DNA from: Acanthosoma haemorrhoidale
Taxonomy: Eukaryota > Arthropoda > Insecta > Hemiptera > Acanthosomatidae
Direction: 5' to 3'
NCBI GenBank assembly: GCA_930367205.1
Contig: OV884014.1
Coordinates: forward strand, 116,691,768 to 116,755,767
DNA length: 64,000 nt
Shown here: positions 41,635 through 56,308 of the stretch, in pieces
Numbering within the stretch: the stretch's first letter is position 1
Layout of the letters: each line of letters begins with the position of its first letter
Translations under genes and position numbers: made by a program
Notes under the pieces: model-generated
Seen by the model: only the letters and a program-made list of their open reading frames with translations
Told to the model about the DNA's origin: nothing
Database searches by the model: none

Positions 41635-43344
41635 GTATGATTAAAGTTACAGGTGAATATAATATCAATTGATGTCGTATATGATAGCGCACCATATCAT
41701 TAGCACTTATTGTATCATGTGATGTGATCGTATGATTGAAGTCACGAGTGAATATAACATCAAATAATGCTAAATATGATTGTTTAGTGTAGCATTGACA
41801 CTCATTGTATCACGAGATACGATCGTATGATTAAAGTCACGAGTGAATATACTATAAAATGATGTCGATTATGATAGTGTACCACATCATTGGCACTCAT
41901 TGTTTCACGTGATACGATCGTATGATTAAAGTTACAGGTGAATATAACATCAAATGATGTCGATTATGATAGTGTACCGCATCATTGGCACTCATTATAT
42001 CACGTGATACGATCGTATGATGAAAGTTACGAGTGAATATAACATCAAATGATGTTGAATAGGATTGTATAATGTATCATTAGCACTCATTGTTTCACGT
42101 GATACGATCGTATGATTAAAGTTACGATTGGAGATACTAATAAATGATGTTGAATATAATAGTGCACCATATCATTAGCACTTATTGTATCATGTGATGC
42201 GATCGTATGATTGAAGTCACGAGTGAATATAACATCAAATGATGTTGAATATGATTGTATAATGTATCATTAGCACTCATTGTTTCACGTGATACGATCG
42301 TATGATTAAAGTTACGGGTGAATATAACATCAAATGATGTCGATTATGATAGTGTACCGCATCATTAGCACTCATTGTTTCACGTGATACGATCGTATGA
42401 TTAAAGTTACGAGTAAATATAACATCAAATGATGTCGAATATGATAATGTACCGTATCATTAGCACTCATATCATTACATGATGCGATCGTATGATGAAA
42501 GTTACGAGTGAATATAACATCAAATGATGTTGAATATGATTGTATAATGTATCATTAGCACTCATTGTTTCACTTGATACGATCGTATGATTAAAGTTAT
42601 GAGTGAAGATACCATCAAATGATGTTGAATATGATTGTATAATGTATCATTAGCACTCATTGTTTCACGTGATACGATCGTATGATGAAAGTTACAGATG
42701 AATATAATATCAATTGATGTCGTATATGATAGCGCACCATATCATTAGCACTTATTATATCATGTGATGTGATCGTATGATTAAAGTTACAAGTGAATAT
42801 AACATGAAATAATGTCGATTATAATAGTATAGCACATCATTGGCACTCATTATATCACGTGATACGATCGTATGATTAAGGTTACGAGTGAATAAACTAT
42901 TAAATGATGTCGAATATAATAGTGTTGCGTATCATAAGCACTCATTGTATCACGTGATACGATCGTATGATGAAAGTTACGAGTGAATATAACATCAAAT
43001 GATGTCGATTATGATAGTGTGCCGCATCATTAGCACACATTGTATCACATGATACGATTGTATGATTGAAGTTACGAGTGAATATAACATCAAATGATGT
43101 TGAATATGATTGTATAATGTATCATTAGCACTCATTGTTTCACGTGATACGATCGTATGATTAAAATTACGAGTGAATATACTATAAAATGATGTCGATT
43201 ATGATAGTGTACCACATCATTGGCACTCATTATATCACGTGATACGATCGTATAATGAAAGTTACGAGTGAATATAACATCAAATGATGTTGGATATGAT
43301 TGTATAATGTATCATTAGCACTCATTGTTTCACGTGATACGATC
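41635..43344. repeat. HOR unit alpha18
   Basis: 18 monomers. The type-14 monomer is altered to aataaactattaaatg with cgaatataatagtgttgcg near 42890-42925, a patch resembling the B-flank monomer near 8667. Small gene-conversion tracts would explain it. Confidence 0.8.
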
Positions 43345-46289
43345 GCATGATTAAAGTTACAGGTGAATATAATATCAATTGATGTCGTATATGATAGCGC
43401 ACCATATCATTAGCACTTATTGTATCATGTGATGTGATCGTATGATTGAAGTCACGAGTGAATATAACATCAAATAATGCTAAATATGATTGTTTAGTGT
43501 AGCATTGACACTCATTGTATCACGAGATACGATCGTATGATTAAAGTCACGAGTGAATATACTATAAAATGATGTCGATTATGATAGTGTACCACATCAT
43601 TGGCACTCATTGTTTCACGTGATACGATCGTATGATTAAAGTTACAGGTGAATATAACATCAAATGATGTCGATTATGATAGTGTACCGCATCATTGGCA
43701 CTCATTATATCACGTGATACGATCGTATGATGAAAGTTACGAGTGAATATAACATCAAATGATGTCGAATAGGATTGTATAATGTATCATTAGCACTCAT
43801 TGTTTCACGTGATACGATCGTATGATTAAAGTTACGATTAGAGATACTAATAAATGATGTTGAATATAATAGTGCACCATATCATTAGCACTTATTGTAT
43901 CATGTGATGCGATCGTATGATTGAAGTCACGAGTGAATATAACATCAAATGATGTTGAATATGATTGTATAATGTATCATTAGCACTCATTGTTTCACGT
44001 GATACGATCGTATGATTAAAGTTACAGGTGAATATAACATCAAATGATGTCGATTATGATAGTGTACCGCATCATTAGCACTCATTGTTTCACGTGATAC
44101 GATTGTATGATTAAAGTTACGAGTAAATATAACATCAAATGATGTCGAATATGATTGTATAATGTATCATTAGCACTCATTGTTTCACTTGATACGATCG
44201 TATGATTAAAGTTATGAGTGAAGATACCATCAAATGATGTTGAATATGATTGTATAATGTATCATTAGCACTCTTATTTTCACGTGATACGATCGTATGA
44301 TGAAAGTTACAGGTGAATATAATATCAATTGATGTCGTATATGATAGCGCACCATATCATTAGCACTTATTATATCATGTGATGTGATCGTATGATTAAA
44401 GTTACAAGTGAATATAACATCAAATAATGCTAAATATGATTGTAAAGTGTAGCATTGACACTCATTGTATCACGAGATACGATCGTATGATTGAAGTCAC
44501 GAATGAATATAACATCAAATGATGTCGAATAGGATTGTATAGTATATCATTAGCACTTATTGTTTCACGTGATACGATCGTATGATTAAAGTTACGATTG
44601 GAGATACTAATAAATGATGTTGAATATAATAGTGCACCATATCATTAGCACTTATTGTATCATGTGATGCGATCGTATGATTAAAGTTACAAGTGAATAT
44701 AACATCAAATGATGTCGATTATAATAGTGTACCACATCATTGGCACTCATTATATCACGTGATACTATCGTATGATTGAAGTCACGAGTGAATATAACAT
44801 CAAATAATGCTAAATATGATTGTATAGTGTAGCATTGACACTCATTGTATTACGAGATACGATCGTATGATTGAAGTCACGAGTGAATATAACATCAAAT
44901 GATGTTGAACATGATTGTATAATGTATCATTAGCACTCATTGTTTCACGTGATACGATTGTATGATTAAAGTTACAGGTGAATATAACATCAAATGATGT
45001 CGATTATGATAGTGTACCGCATCATTAGCACTCATTGTTTCACGTGATACGATCGTATGATTAAAGTTACGAGTAAATATAACATCAAATGATGTCGAAT
45101 ATGATAATGTACCGCATCATTGGCACTCATTATATCACGTGATACTATCGTATGATTGAAGTCACGAGTGAATATAACATCAAATGATGCTAAATATGAT
45201 TGTATAGTGTATCATTAGCACTCATGTTTTTACGTGATACGATCGTATGATTAAAGTTACGAGTAAATATAACATCAAATGATGTCGAATATGATAATGT
45301 ACCGTATCATTAGCACTCATATCATTACATGATACGATCGTATGATGAAAGTTACGAGTGAATATAACATCAAATGATGTTGAATATGATTGTATAATGT
45401 ATCATTAGCACTCATTGTTTCACGTGATACGATCGTATGATTAAAGTTATGAGTGAAGATAACATCAAATGATGTTGAATATGATTGTATAATGTATCAT
45501 TAGCACTCATTGTTTCACGTGATACGATCGTATGATTAAAGTTACAGGTGAATATAATATCAATTGATGTCGTATATGATAGCGCACCATATCATTAGCA
45601 CTTATTGTATCATGTGATGTGATCGTATGATTAAAGCTACAAGTGAATATAACATGAAATAATGTCGATTATAATAGTATAGCACATCATTGGCACTCAT
45701 TATATCACGTGATACGATCGTATGATTAAGGTTACGAGTGAATAAACTATTAAATGATGTCGAATGTGATAGTGTACCGCATCATTGGCACTCATTGTTT
45801 CACGTGATACGATCGTATGATTAAAGTTACAGGTGAATATAACATCAAATGATGTCGATTATGATAGTGTACTGCATCATTGGCACTCATTATATCACTT
45901 GATACGATCGTATGATGAATGTTACAAGTAAATATACTATTAAATGATGTCAATTATGACAGTGTACCGTACCATTGGCACTCATAGTATCACGTGATAC
46001 GATCGTATGATTGAAGTCACGAGTGAATATAACATCAAATGATGTCGAATATGATAATGTACCGTATCATTAGCACTCATTGTATCACGTGATACGATCG
46101 TATAATGAAAGATACGAGTGAATATAACATCAAATGATGTCGATTATGATAGTGTACCTTATCATTGGCACTCATTATATCACGTGATACGATCGTATAA
46201 TGAAAGTTACGAGTGAATATACTATTAAATAAGGTCGATTATGATAGTGTACCGCATCATTGGCACTAATCGTATCACGTGATACGATC
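43345..46289. repeat. Terminal beta-type unit (31 monomers) leading into B4
   Basis: Same as 27000-29944, including the extra monomer near 45030-45124 and actcttatttt at 44270. Confidence 0.85.
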
Positions 46290-46309
46290 GTATGATCAAA
46301 GCTACGAGT

Positions 46310-47898
46310 TAACATAATAGGGCAGGAATTATTGTAATAGCTATGAAATACGCATTTTTGTAAAATTATACTTTTTGACGATATTTTCTTGTTTTGGTAT
46401 GAGGAAATCATAATTGTTCAGGAGCTAACGTACCAGCTATAAAATACTTATATATGTAAAAATTTAACTTTTTGATGACATTTTCCCGATTTTGGTATCA
46501 GGAGAACATAATAGGGCAGGAGCTAACGTACTAGCTAAGAAATACGCATTTTTGTAAAAATTTGAGTTTTCGACGATATTTTCCTTGTTTTGGTATCAGG
46601 AGAACATAATGGGGCAGGAGCTAACGTTCCAGCTATGAAAAACCCATTTTTTAAAAATTCGACTTTTTGACGATATTTTCCTTGTTTTCGTATCAGGAGA
46701 ACATAATGGGGCAGGAGCTGACGTACTAGCTATGAAATACGCATTTTTTAAAAATTCGACTTTTTGACGATATGTTCCTGGTTTTCGTATCAGGAGAACA
46801 TAATAGGGCAGGAGCTAACGTACCAGCTATGAAATACCCATTTTTTAAAAATTCGACTTTTTGACGATATTTTCCTGGTTTTCGTATCAGGAGAACATAA
46901 TAGGGCAGGAGCTAACGTACCAGCTATGAAATACGCAATTTTTGTAAAAATTTGAGTTTTCGACGATATTTTCCTTGTTTTGGTATCAGGAGAACATAAT
47001 GGGGCAGGAGCTAACGTACTAGCTATGAAATACGCATTTTCGAAAAATTCGACTTTTTGACGATATTTTCCTTGATTTCGTATCAGGAGAACATAAAAGA
47101 GCAGGAGCTAACGTTCCAGCTATGAAATACCCATTTTTTAAAAATTCGACTTTTTGACGATATTTTCCTTGTTTTCGTATCAGGAGAACATAATGGGGCA
47201 GGAGCTGACGTGCTAGCTATGAAATACGCATTTTTTAAAAATTCGACTTTTTGACGATATTTTCCTGGTTTTCGTATCAGGAGAACATAATAGGGCAGGA
47301 GCTAACGTACCAGCTATGAAATACGCAATTTTTGTAAAAATTTGAGTTTTCGACGATATTTTCCTTGTTTTGGTATCAGGAGAACATAATGGGGCAGGAG
47401 CTAACGTACCAGCTATGAGATACCCATTTTTTTAAAATTTGACTTTTTGACGATATTTTCCTGGTTTTCGTATCAGGAGAACATAATGGGGCAGGAGCTA
47501 ACGTACTAGCTATGAAATAGGCATTTTTGAAAAATTCAACTTTTTGACGATATTTTTCTCGTTTTCGTATGAGGAGAACATAATAGGGCAGGAGCTAACG
47601 TACCAGCTATGAAATACGCATTTTTGTATAAATTTGACTTTTGGACGATATTTTCTTTGTTTTGGTATCAGGAGAACATAATGGGGCAGGAGCTAACGTA
47701 CTAGCTCTAAATACGTATTTTTGTAAAAATTCGACTTTTTGACGTCATTTTTCTTGTTTTGGTATCAGGAGAACATAATGGGGCAGGTGCTAACGTACAA
47801 GCTATGAAATACGCATTTTTGTAAAAATTCAACTTTTTTAAAATGTTTTCTTTGTTTTGGTATCAGGAGAACATAAAGGGGCAAGAGCTAACGTACAA
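46310..47898. repeat. Satellite B cassette B4 (16 monomers)
   Basis: First caggaatt at 46323, terminal caagag at 47882: 1559 bp, as in B1 and B3. Lies exactly 37,074 bp after B1 and 16,345 bp after B3. Confidence 0.95.
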
Positions 47899-47918
47899 GA
47901 TCATACGATCGTATGATC
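47899..47918. repeat. B-to-A junction palindrome (B4/A5)
   Basis: Same 20-bp palindrome as at 10825. Confidence 0.95.
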
Positions 47919-48689
47919 AAAGTTACGAGTGAATATGACATGAAATGATGTCAAATATGATAGTGTGCCGTATCATTTGCACTTCTTGTATCACGTGATA
48001 CAATCGTATGATTGAAGTTACAGTGAATATACTATTAAATAATGTCGATTATGACAGTGTACTGTATCATTGGCACTCATTGTATCACGTGATACGATCG
48101 TATGATTGAAGTCATGAATGAATATAACATCAAATGATGTCGATTAGGATAGTGTGCCGCATCATTAGCACTCATTGTATCACATGATACGATTGTATGA
48201 TTGAAGTTACGAGTGAATATAACATCAAATGATGTTGAATATGATTGTATAATGTAGCATTAGCACTCATTGTTTCACGTGATACGATCGTATGAGTAAA
48301 GTTACAGGTGAATATAACATCAAATGATGTCGATTATGATAGTGTACCGCATCATTGGCACTCATTATATCACGTGATACGATCGTATGATTGAAGTCAC
48401 GAGTGAATATATTATCAAATGATGTCAATTATGATAGTGTTCCGTATCATAAGCACTCATTGTATCACGTGATACGATCGTATGATGAAAGTTACAAGTA
48501 AATATACTATTAAATGATGTCGATTATGACAGTGTACCTTATCATTGGCACTCATTGTATCACGTGATACGATCGTATGATGAAAGTTACGAGTGAATAT
48601 ACTATTAAATAAGGTCGATTATGATAGTGTACCGCATCATTGGCACTAATCGTATCACGTGATACGATCGTATGATCAAAGCTACAAGT
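47899..48689. repeat. Satellite A array A5 (8 monomers)
   Basis: Copy of A2 at +37,074 bp: 759 bp of phase, the 94-bp monomer present, the same gtagcattagc and gtatgagtaaag variants, and the same tail before B5. Confidence 0.94.
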
Positions 48690-50571
48690 TAACATAATAG
48701 GGCAGGAATTATTGTACCAGCTATGAAATACGCATTTTTGTAAAATTATACTTTTTGACGATATTTTCTTGTTTTGGTATGAGGAAATCATAATTGTTCA
48801 GGAGCTAACGTACCAGCTATAAAATACTTATATATGTAAAAATTTAACTTTTTGATGACATTTTCCCGATTTTGGTATCAGGAGAACATAATAAGGCAGG
48901 AGCTAACGTACTAGCTAAGAAATACGCATTTTTGTAAAAATTTGAGTTTTCGACGATATTTTCCTTGTTTTGGTATCAGGAGAACATAATGGGGAAGGAG
49001 CTAACGTTCCAGCTATGAAAAACCCATTTTTTAAAAATTCGACTTTTTGACGATATTTTCCTTGTTTTCGTATCAGGAGAACATAATGGGGCAGGAGATG
49101 ACGTACTAGCTATGAAATACGCATTTTTTAAAAATTCGACTTTTTGACGATATGTTCCTGGTTTTCGTATCAGGAGAACATAATAGGGCAGGAGCTAACG
49201 TACCAGCTATGAAATACCCATTTTTTAAAAATTCGACTTTTTGACGATATTTTCCTGGTTTTCGTATCAGGAGAACATAATAGGGCAGGAGCTAACGTAC
49301 CAGCTATGAAATACGCAATTTTTGTAAAAATTTGAGTTTTCGACGATATTTTCCTTGTTTTGGTATCAGGAGAACATAATGGGGCAGGAGCTAACGTACT
49401 AGCTATGAAATACGCATTTTCGAAAAATTCGACTTTTTGACGATATTTTCCTTGATTTCGTATCAGGAGAACATAATGGGGCAGGAGCTGACGTACTAGC
49501 TATGAAATACGCATTTTTTAAAAATTCGACTTTTTGACGATATTTTCCTGGTTTTCGTATCAGGAGAACATAATAGGGCAGGAGCTAACGTACTAGCTAT
49601 GAAATACGCAATTTTTGTAAATATTTGAGTTTTCGACGATATTTTCCTTGTTTTGGTATCAGGAGAACATAATGGGGCAGGAGCTAACGTACTAGCTATG
49701 AAATACGCATTTTCGAAAAATTCGACTTTTTGACGATATTTTCCTTGATTTCGTATCAGGAGAACATAAAAGAGCAGGAGCTAACGTTCCAGCTATGAAA
49801 TACCCATTTTTTAAAAATTCGACTTTTTGACGATATTTTCCTTGTTTTCGTATCAGGAGAACATAATGGGGCAGGAGCTGACGTACTAGCTATGAAATAC
49901 GCATTTTTTAAAAATTCGACTTTTTGACGATATTTTCCTGGTTTTCGTATCAGGAGAACATAATAGGGCAGGAGCTAACGTACCAGCTATGAAATACGCA
50001 ATTTTTGTAAAAATTTGAGTTTTCGACGATATTTTCCTTGTTTTGGTATCAGGAGAACATAATGGGGCAGGAGCTAACGTACCAGCTATGAGATACCCAT
50101 TTTTTTAAAATTTGACTTTTTGACGATATTTTCCTGGTTTTCGTATCAGGAGAACATAATGGGGCAGGAGCTAACGTACTAGCTATGAAATAGGCATTTT
50201 TGAAAAATTCAGCTTTTTGACGATATTTTTCTCGTTTTCGTATGAGGAGAACATAATAGGGCAGGAGCTAACGTACCAGCTATGAAATACGCATTTTTGT
50301 ATAAATTTGACTTTTGGACGATATTTTCTTTGTTTTGGTATCAGGAGAACATAATGGGGCAGGAGCTAACGTACTAGCTCTAAATACGCATTTTTGTAAA
50401 AATTCGACTTTTTGACGTCATTTTTCTTGTTTTAGTATCAGGAGAACATAATGGGGCAGGTGCTAACGTACAAGCTATGAAATACGCATTTTTGTAAAAA
50501 TTCAACTTTTTTAAAATGTTTTCTTTGTTTTGGTATCAGGAGAACATAAAGGGGCAAGAGCTAACGTACAA
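48690..50571. repeat. Satellite B cassette B5 (19 monomers)
   Basis: Copy of B2 at +37,074 bp (first caggaatt 48703, terminal caagag 50555, 1852 bp). It shares the three-monomer insertion, aaggag and gagatgacg. A visible difference is cattttcgaaaa at about 49425 where B2 has cattttttaaaa, a patch typical of another B monomer and consistent with conversion. Confidence 0.94.
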
Positions 50572-50591
50572 GATCATACGATCGTATGATC
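50572..50591. repeat. B-to-A junction palindrome (B5/A6)
   Basis: Same 20-bp palindrome as at 10825. Confidence 0.95.
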
Positions 50592-51078
50592 AAAGTTACG
50601 AGTGAATATGACATGAAATGATGTCAAATATGATAGTGTGCCGTATCATTTGCACTTCTTGTATCACGTGATACGATCGTATGAGTAAAGTTACAGGTGA
50701 ATATAACATCAAATGATGTCGATTATGATAGTGTACCGCATCATTGGCACTCATTATATCACGTGATACGATCGTATGATTGAAGTCACGAGTGAATATA
50801 TTATCAAATGATGTCAATTATGATAGTGTTCCGTATCATAAGCACTCATTGTATCACGTGATACGATCGTATGATGAAAGTTACAAGTAAATATACTATT
50901 AAATGATGTCGATTATGACAGTGTACCTTATCATTGGCACTCATTATATCACGTGATACGATCGTATAATGAAAGTTACGAGTGAATATTCTATTAAATA
51001 AGGTCGATTATGATAGTGTACCGCATCATTGGCACTAATCGTATCACGTGATACGATCGTATGATCAAAGCTACAAGT
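50572..51078. repeat. Satellite A array A6 (5 monomers)
   Basis: The shortest A spacer: phase 50584 to 51059 is 475 bp, exactly 5 x 95. The junction monomer jumps straight to gtatgagtaaag as in A3, then to the B-flank tail. So it combines the A3 start with the A2 end, consistent with deletion by unequal exchange. Confidence 0.93.
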
Positions 51079-53447
51079 TAACATAATAGGGCAGGAATTA
51101 TTGTACCAGCTATGAAATACGCATTTTTGTAAAATTATACTTTTTGACGATATTTTCTTGTTTTGGTATGAGGAAATCATAATTGTTCAGGAGCTAACGT
51201 ACCAGCTATAAAATACTTATATATGTAAAAATTTAACTTTTTGATGACATTTTCCCGATTTTGGTATCAGGAGAACATAATAAGGCAGGAGCTAACGTAC
51301 TAGCTAAGAAATACGCATTTTTGTAAAAATTTGAGTTTTCGACGATATTTTCCTTGTTTTGGTATCAGGAGAACATAATGGGGAAGGAGCTAACGTTCCA
51401 GCTATGAAAAACCCATTTTTTAAAAATTCGACTTTTTGACGATATTTTCCTTGTTTTCGTATCAGGAGAACATAATGGGGCAGGAGCTGACGTACTAGCT
51501 ATGAAATACGCATTTTTTAAAAATTCGACTTTTTGACGATATGTTCCTGGTTTTCGTATCAGGAGAACATAATAGGGCAGGAGCTAACGTACCAGCTATG
51601 AAATACCCATTTTTTAAAAATTCGACTTTTTGACGATATTTTCCTGGTTTTCGTATCAGGAGAACATAATAGGGCAGGAGCTAACGTACCAGCTATGAAA
51701 TACGCAATTTTTGTAAAAATTTGAGTTTTCGACGATATTTTCCTTGTTTTGGTATCAGGAGAACATAATGGGGCAGGAGCTAACGTACTAGCTATGAAAT
51801 ACGCATTTTCGAAAAATTCGACTTTTTGACGATATTTTCCTTGATTTCGTATCAGGAGAACATAATGGGGCAGGAGCTGACGTACTAGCTATGAAATACG
51901 CATTTTTTAAAAATTCGACTATTTGACGATATTTTCCTGGTTTTCGTATCAGGAGAACATAATAGGGCAGGAGCTAACGTACTAGCTATGAAATACGCAA
52001 TTTTTGTAAATATTTGAGTTTTCGACGATATTTTCCTTGTTTTGGTATCAGGAGAACATAATGGGGCAGGAGCTAACGTACTAGCTATGAAATACGCATT
52101 TTCGAAAAATTCGACTTTTTGACGATATTTTCCTTGATTTCGTATCAGGAGAACATAAAAGAGCAGGAGCTAACGTTCCAGCTATGAAATACCCATTTTT
52201 TAAAAATTCGACTTTTTGACGATATTTTCCTTGTTTTCGTATCAGGAGAACATAATGGGGCAGGAGCTGACGTACTAGCTATGAAATACGCATTTTTTAA
52301 AAATTCGACTTTTTGACGATATTTTCCTGGTTTTCGTATCAGGAGAACATAATAGGGCAGGAGCTAACGTACCAGCTATGAAATACGCAATTTTTGTAAA
52401 AATTTGAGTTTTCGACGATATTTTCCTTGTTTTGGTATCAGGAGAACATAATGGGGCAGGAGCTAACGTACCAGCTATGAGATACCCATTTTTTTAAAAT
52501 TTGACTTTTTGACGATATTTTCCTGGTTTTCGTATCAGGAGAACATAATGGGGCAGGAGCTAACGTACTAGCTATGAAATAGGCATTTTTGAAAAATTCA
52601 ACTTTTTGACGATATTTTTCTCGTTTTCGTATGAGGAGAACATAATAGGGCAGGAGCTAACGTACCAGCTATGAAATACGCATTTTTTAAAAATTCGACT
52701 TTTTGACGATATTTTCCTTGTTTTCGTATCAGGAGAACATAATGGGGCAGGAGCTGACGTACTAGCTATGAAATACGCATTTTTTAAAAATTCGACTTTT
52801 TGACGATATTTTCCTGGTTTTCGTATCAGGAGAACATAATAGGGCAGGAGCTAACGTACCAGCTATGAAATACGCAATTTTTGTAAAAATTTGAGTTTTC
52901 GACGATATTTTCCTTGTTTTGGTATCAGGAGAACATAATGGGGCAGGAGCTAACGTACCAGCTATGAGATACCCATTTTTTTAAAATTTGACTTTTTGAC
53001 GATATTTTCCTGGTTTTCGTATCAGGAGAACATAATGGGGCAGGAGCTAACGTACTAGCTATGAAATAGGCATTTTTGAAAAATTCAACTTTTTGACGAT
53101 ATTTTTCTCGTTTTCGTATGAGGAGAACATAATAGGGCAGGAGCTAACGTACCAGCTATGAAATACGCATTTTTGTATAAATTTGACTTTTGGACGATAT
53201 TTTCTTTGTTTTGGTATCAGGAGAACATAATGGGGCAGGAGCTAACGTACTAGCTCTAAATACGCATTTTTGTAAAAATTCGACTTTTTGACGTCATTTT
53301 TCTTGTTTTAGTATCAGGAGAACATAATGGGGCAGGTGCTAACGTACAAGCTATGAAATACGCATTTTTGTAAAAATTCAACTTTTTTAAAATGTTTTCT
53401 TTGTTTTGGTATCAGGAGAACATAAAGGGGCAAGAGCTAACGTACAA
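51079..53447. repeat. Satellite B cassette B6 (24 monomers)
   Basis: First caggaatt at 51092 and terminal caagag at 53431: 2339 bp, equal to the 19-mer cassette (1852) plus 487. The extra length is a tandem duplication of five monomers. Edges are standard. Confidence 0.94.
52261..53234. repeat. Five-monomer tandem duplication inside B6 (2 x 487 bp)
   Basis: caggagctga at 52261 recurs at 52748, and caggag followed by the aaatagg variant at 52554 recurs at 53041; both shifts are 487 bp. The first copy ends in a hybrid monomer at about 52651-52747 that starts like the gtataaattt monomer of other cassettes and continues as a tttttaaaaattcg monomer. Confidence 0.88.
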
Positions 53448-53467
53448 GATCATACGATCGTATGATC
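53448..53467. repeat. B-to-A junction palindrome (B6/A7)
   Basis: Same 20-bp palindrome as at 10825. Confidence 0.95.
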
Positions 53468-54598
53468 AAAGTTACGAGTGAATATGACATGAAATGATGT
53501 CAAATATGATAGTGTGCCGTATCATTTGCACTTCTTGTATCACGTGATACAATCGTATGATTGAAGTTACAGTGAATATACTATTAAATAATGTCGATTA
53601 TGACAGTGTACTGTATCATTGGCACTCATTGTATCACGTGATACGATCGTATGATTGAAGTCATGAATGAATATAACATCAAATGATGTCGATTATGATA
53701 GTGTGCCGCATCATTAGCACTCATTGTATCACATGATACGATTGTATGATTGAAGTTACGAGTGAATATAACATCAAATGATTTCGAATATGATAATGAA
53801 CCGCATCATTGGCAATCATTATATCACGTGATACCATCATATGATTGAAGTCACGAGTGAATATAACATCAAATGATGTTGGATATGATTGTATAATGTA
53901 TCATTAGCACTCATTGTTTCACGTGATACGATCGTATGATTAAAGTTACAGGTGAATATAATATCAATTGATGTCGTATATGATAGCGCACCATATCATT
54001 AGCACTCATTGTATCACGAGATACGATCGTATGATTAAAGTCACGAGTGAATATACTATAAAATGAAGTCGATTATGATAGTGTACCACATCATTGACAC
54101 TCATTATATCACGTGATACGATCGTATGATTGAAGTCACGAGTGAATATAATATCAAATGATCTCAATTATGATAGTGTTGCGTATCATAAGCACTCATT
54201 GTATCACGTGATACGATCGTATGATGAAAGTTACGAGTGAATATAACATCAAATTATGTCGATTATGATAGTGTGCAGCATCATTAGCACACATTGTATC
54301 ACATGATACGATTGTATGATTGAAGTTACGAGTGAATATAACATCAAATGATGTTGAATATGATTGTATAATGTATCATTAGCACTCATTGTTTCACGTG
54401 ATACGATCGTATGATTAAAATTACGAGTGAATATACTATAAAATGATGTCGATTATGATAGTGTACCACATCATTGGCACTCATTATATCACGTGATACG
54501 ATCGTATAATGAAAGTTACGAGTGAATATAACATCAAATGATGTTGGATATGATTGTATAATGTATCATTAGCACTCATTGTTTCACGTGATACGATC
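53460..54598. repeat. Rearranged A monomers after B6
   Basis: Lead-in (474 bp) with aaatgatttcgaatatg, gataatgaaccgc and gataccatcatatg, followed by a 7-monomer unit (53934-54598). That unit passes from type 1 directly to a cacgag monomer, skipping most of the alpha order, then runs through types 14-18 (with gtgcagc). The first roughly 790 bp match A8 at +8460 bp. Confidence 0.8.
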
Positions 54599-56308
54599 GT
54601 ATGATTAAAGTTACAGGTGAATATAATATCAATTGATGTCGTATATGATAGCGCACCATATCATTAGCACTTATTGTATCATGTGATGTGATCGTATGAT
54701 TGAAGTCACGAGTGAATATAACATCAAATAATGCTAAATATGATTGTTTAGTGTAGCATTGAAACGCATTGTATCACGAGATACGATCGTATGATTAAAG
54801 TCACGAGTGAATATACTATAAAATGATGTCGATTATGATAGTGTACCACATCATTGGCACTCATTGTTTCACGTGATACGATCGTATGATTAAAGTTACA
54901 GGTGAATATAACATCAAATGATGTCGATTATGATAGTGTACCGCATCATTGGCACTCATTATATCACGTGATACGATCGTATAATGAAAGTTACGAGTGA
55001 ATATAACATCAAATGATGTTGAATAGGATTGTATAATGTATCATTAGCACTCATTGTTTCACGTGATACGATCGTATGATTAAAGTTACGATTGGAGATA
55101 CTAATAAATGATGTTGAATATAATAGTGCACCATATCATTAGCACTTATTGTATCATGTGATGCGATCGTATGATTGAAGTCACGAGTGAATATAACATC
55201 AAATGATGTTGAATATGATTGTATAATGTATCATTAGCACTCATTGTTTCACGTGATACGATCGTATGATTAAAGTTACAGGTGAATATAACATCAAATG
55301 ATGTCGATTATGATAGTGTACCGCATCATTAGCACTCATTGTTTCACGTGATACGATCGTATGATTAAAGTTACGAGTAAATATAACATCAAATGATGTC
55401 GAATATGATAATGTACCGTATCATTAGCACTCATATCATTACATGATGCGATCGTATGATGAAAGTTACGAGTAAATATAACATCAAATGATGTTGAATA
55501 TGATTGTATAATGTATCATTAGCACTCATTGTTTCACTTGATACGATCGTATGATTAAAGTTATGAGTGAAGATACCACCAAATGATGTTGAATATGATT
55601 GTATAATGTATCATTAGCACTCATTGTTTCACGTGATACGATCGTATGATGAAAGTTACAGATGAATATAATATCAATTGATGTCGTATATGATAGCGCA
55701 CCATATCATTAGCACTTATTATATCATGTGATGTGATCGTATGATTAAAGTTACAAGTGAATATAACATGAAATAATGTCGATTATAATAGTATAGCACA
55801 TCATTGGCACTCATTATATCACGTGATACGATCGTATGATTAAGGTTACGAGTGAATATAATATCAAATGATCTCAATTATGATAGTGTTGCGTATCATA
55901 AGCACTCATTGTATCACGTGATACGATCGTATGATGAAAGTTACGAGTGAATATAACATCAAATGATGTCAATTATGATAGTGTGCCGCATCATTAGCAC
56001 ACATTGTATCACATGATACGATTGTATGATTGAAGTTACGAGTGAATATAACATCAAATGATGTTGAATATGATTGTATAATGTATCATTAGCACTCATT
56101 GTTTCACGTGATACGATCGTATGATTAAAATTACGAGTGAATATACTATAAAATGATGTCGATTATGATAGTGTACCACATCATTGGCACTCATTATATC
56201 ACGTGATACGATCGTATAATGAAAGTTACGAGTGAATATAACATCAAATGATGTTGGATATGATTGTATAATGTATCATTAGCACTCATTGTTTCACGTG
56301 ATACGATC
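54599..56308. repeat. HOR unit alpha18
   Basis: 18 monomers in alpha order. Small private changes include gaaacgcattg near 54762 and ataatgaaag in monomer 5. Confidence 0.84.

Larger units (their letters stand above)
31554..46309. repeat. Satellite A array A4 (155 monomers)
   Basis: Phase runs 31566 to 46290: 14,724 bp, 155 x 95 minus 1; the short monomer is the usual post-B gttacagtgaat. HOR starts at 31945, 32325, 34605, 36315, 38120, 39830, 41635 and 43345 give units of 4, 24, 18, 19, 18, 19, 18 and 31 monomers after a 4-monomer lead-in. It matches the 19115-29944 part of A3 with one extra 19+18 pair (3515 bp). Confidence 0.95.

Noticed and set aside
50596..50817. Minus-strand ORF of 73 codons
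   Set aside because: Lies wholly within satellite A monomers of A6. It is an accidental open stretch created by the gtatgagtaaag and tattatcaaatg variants.
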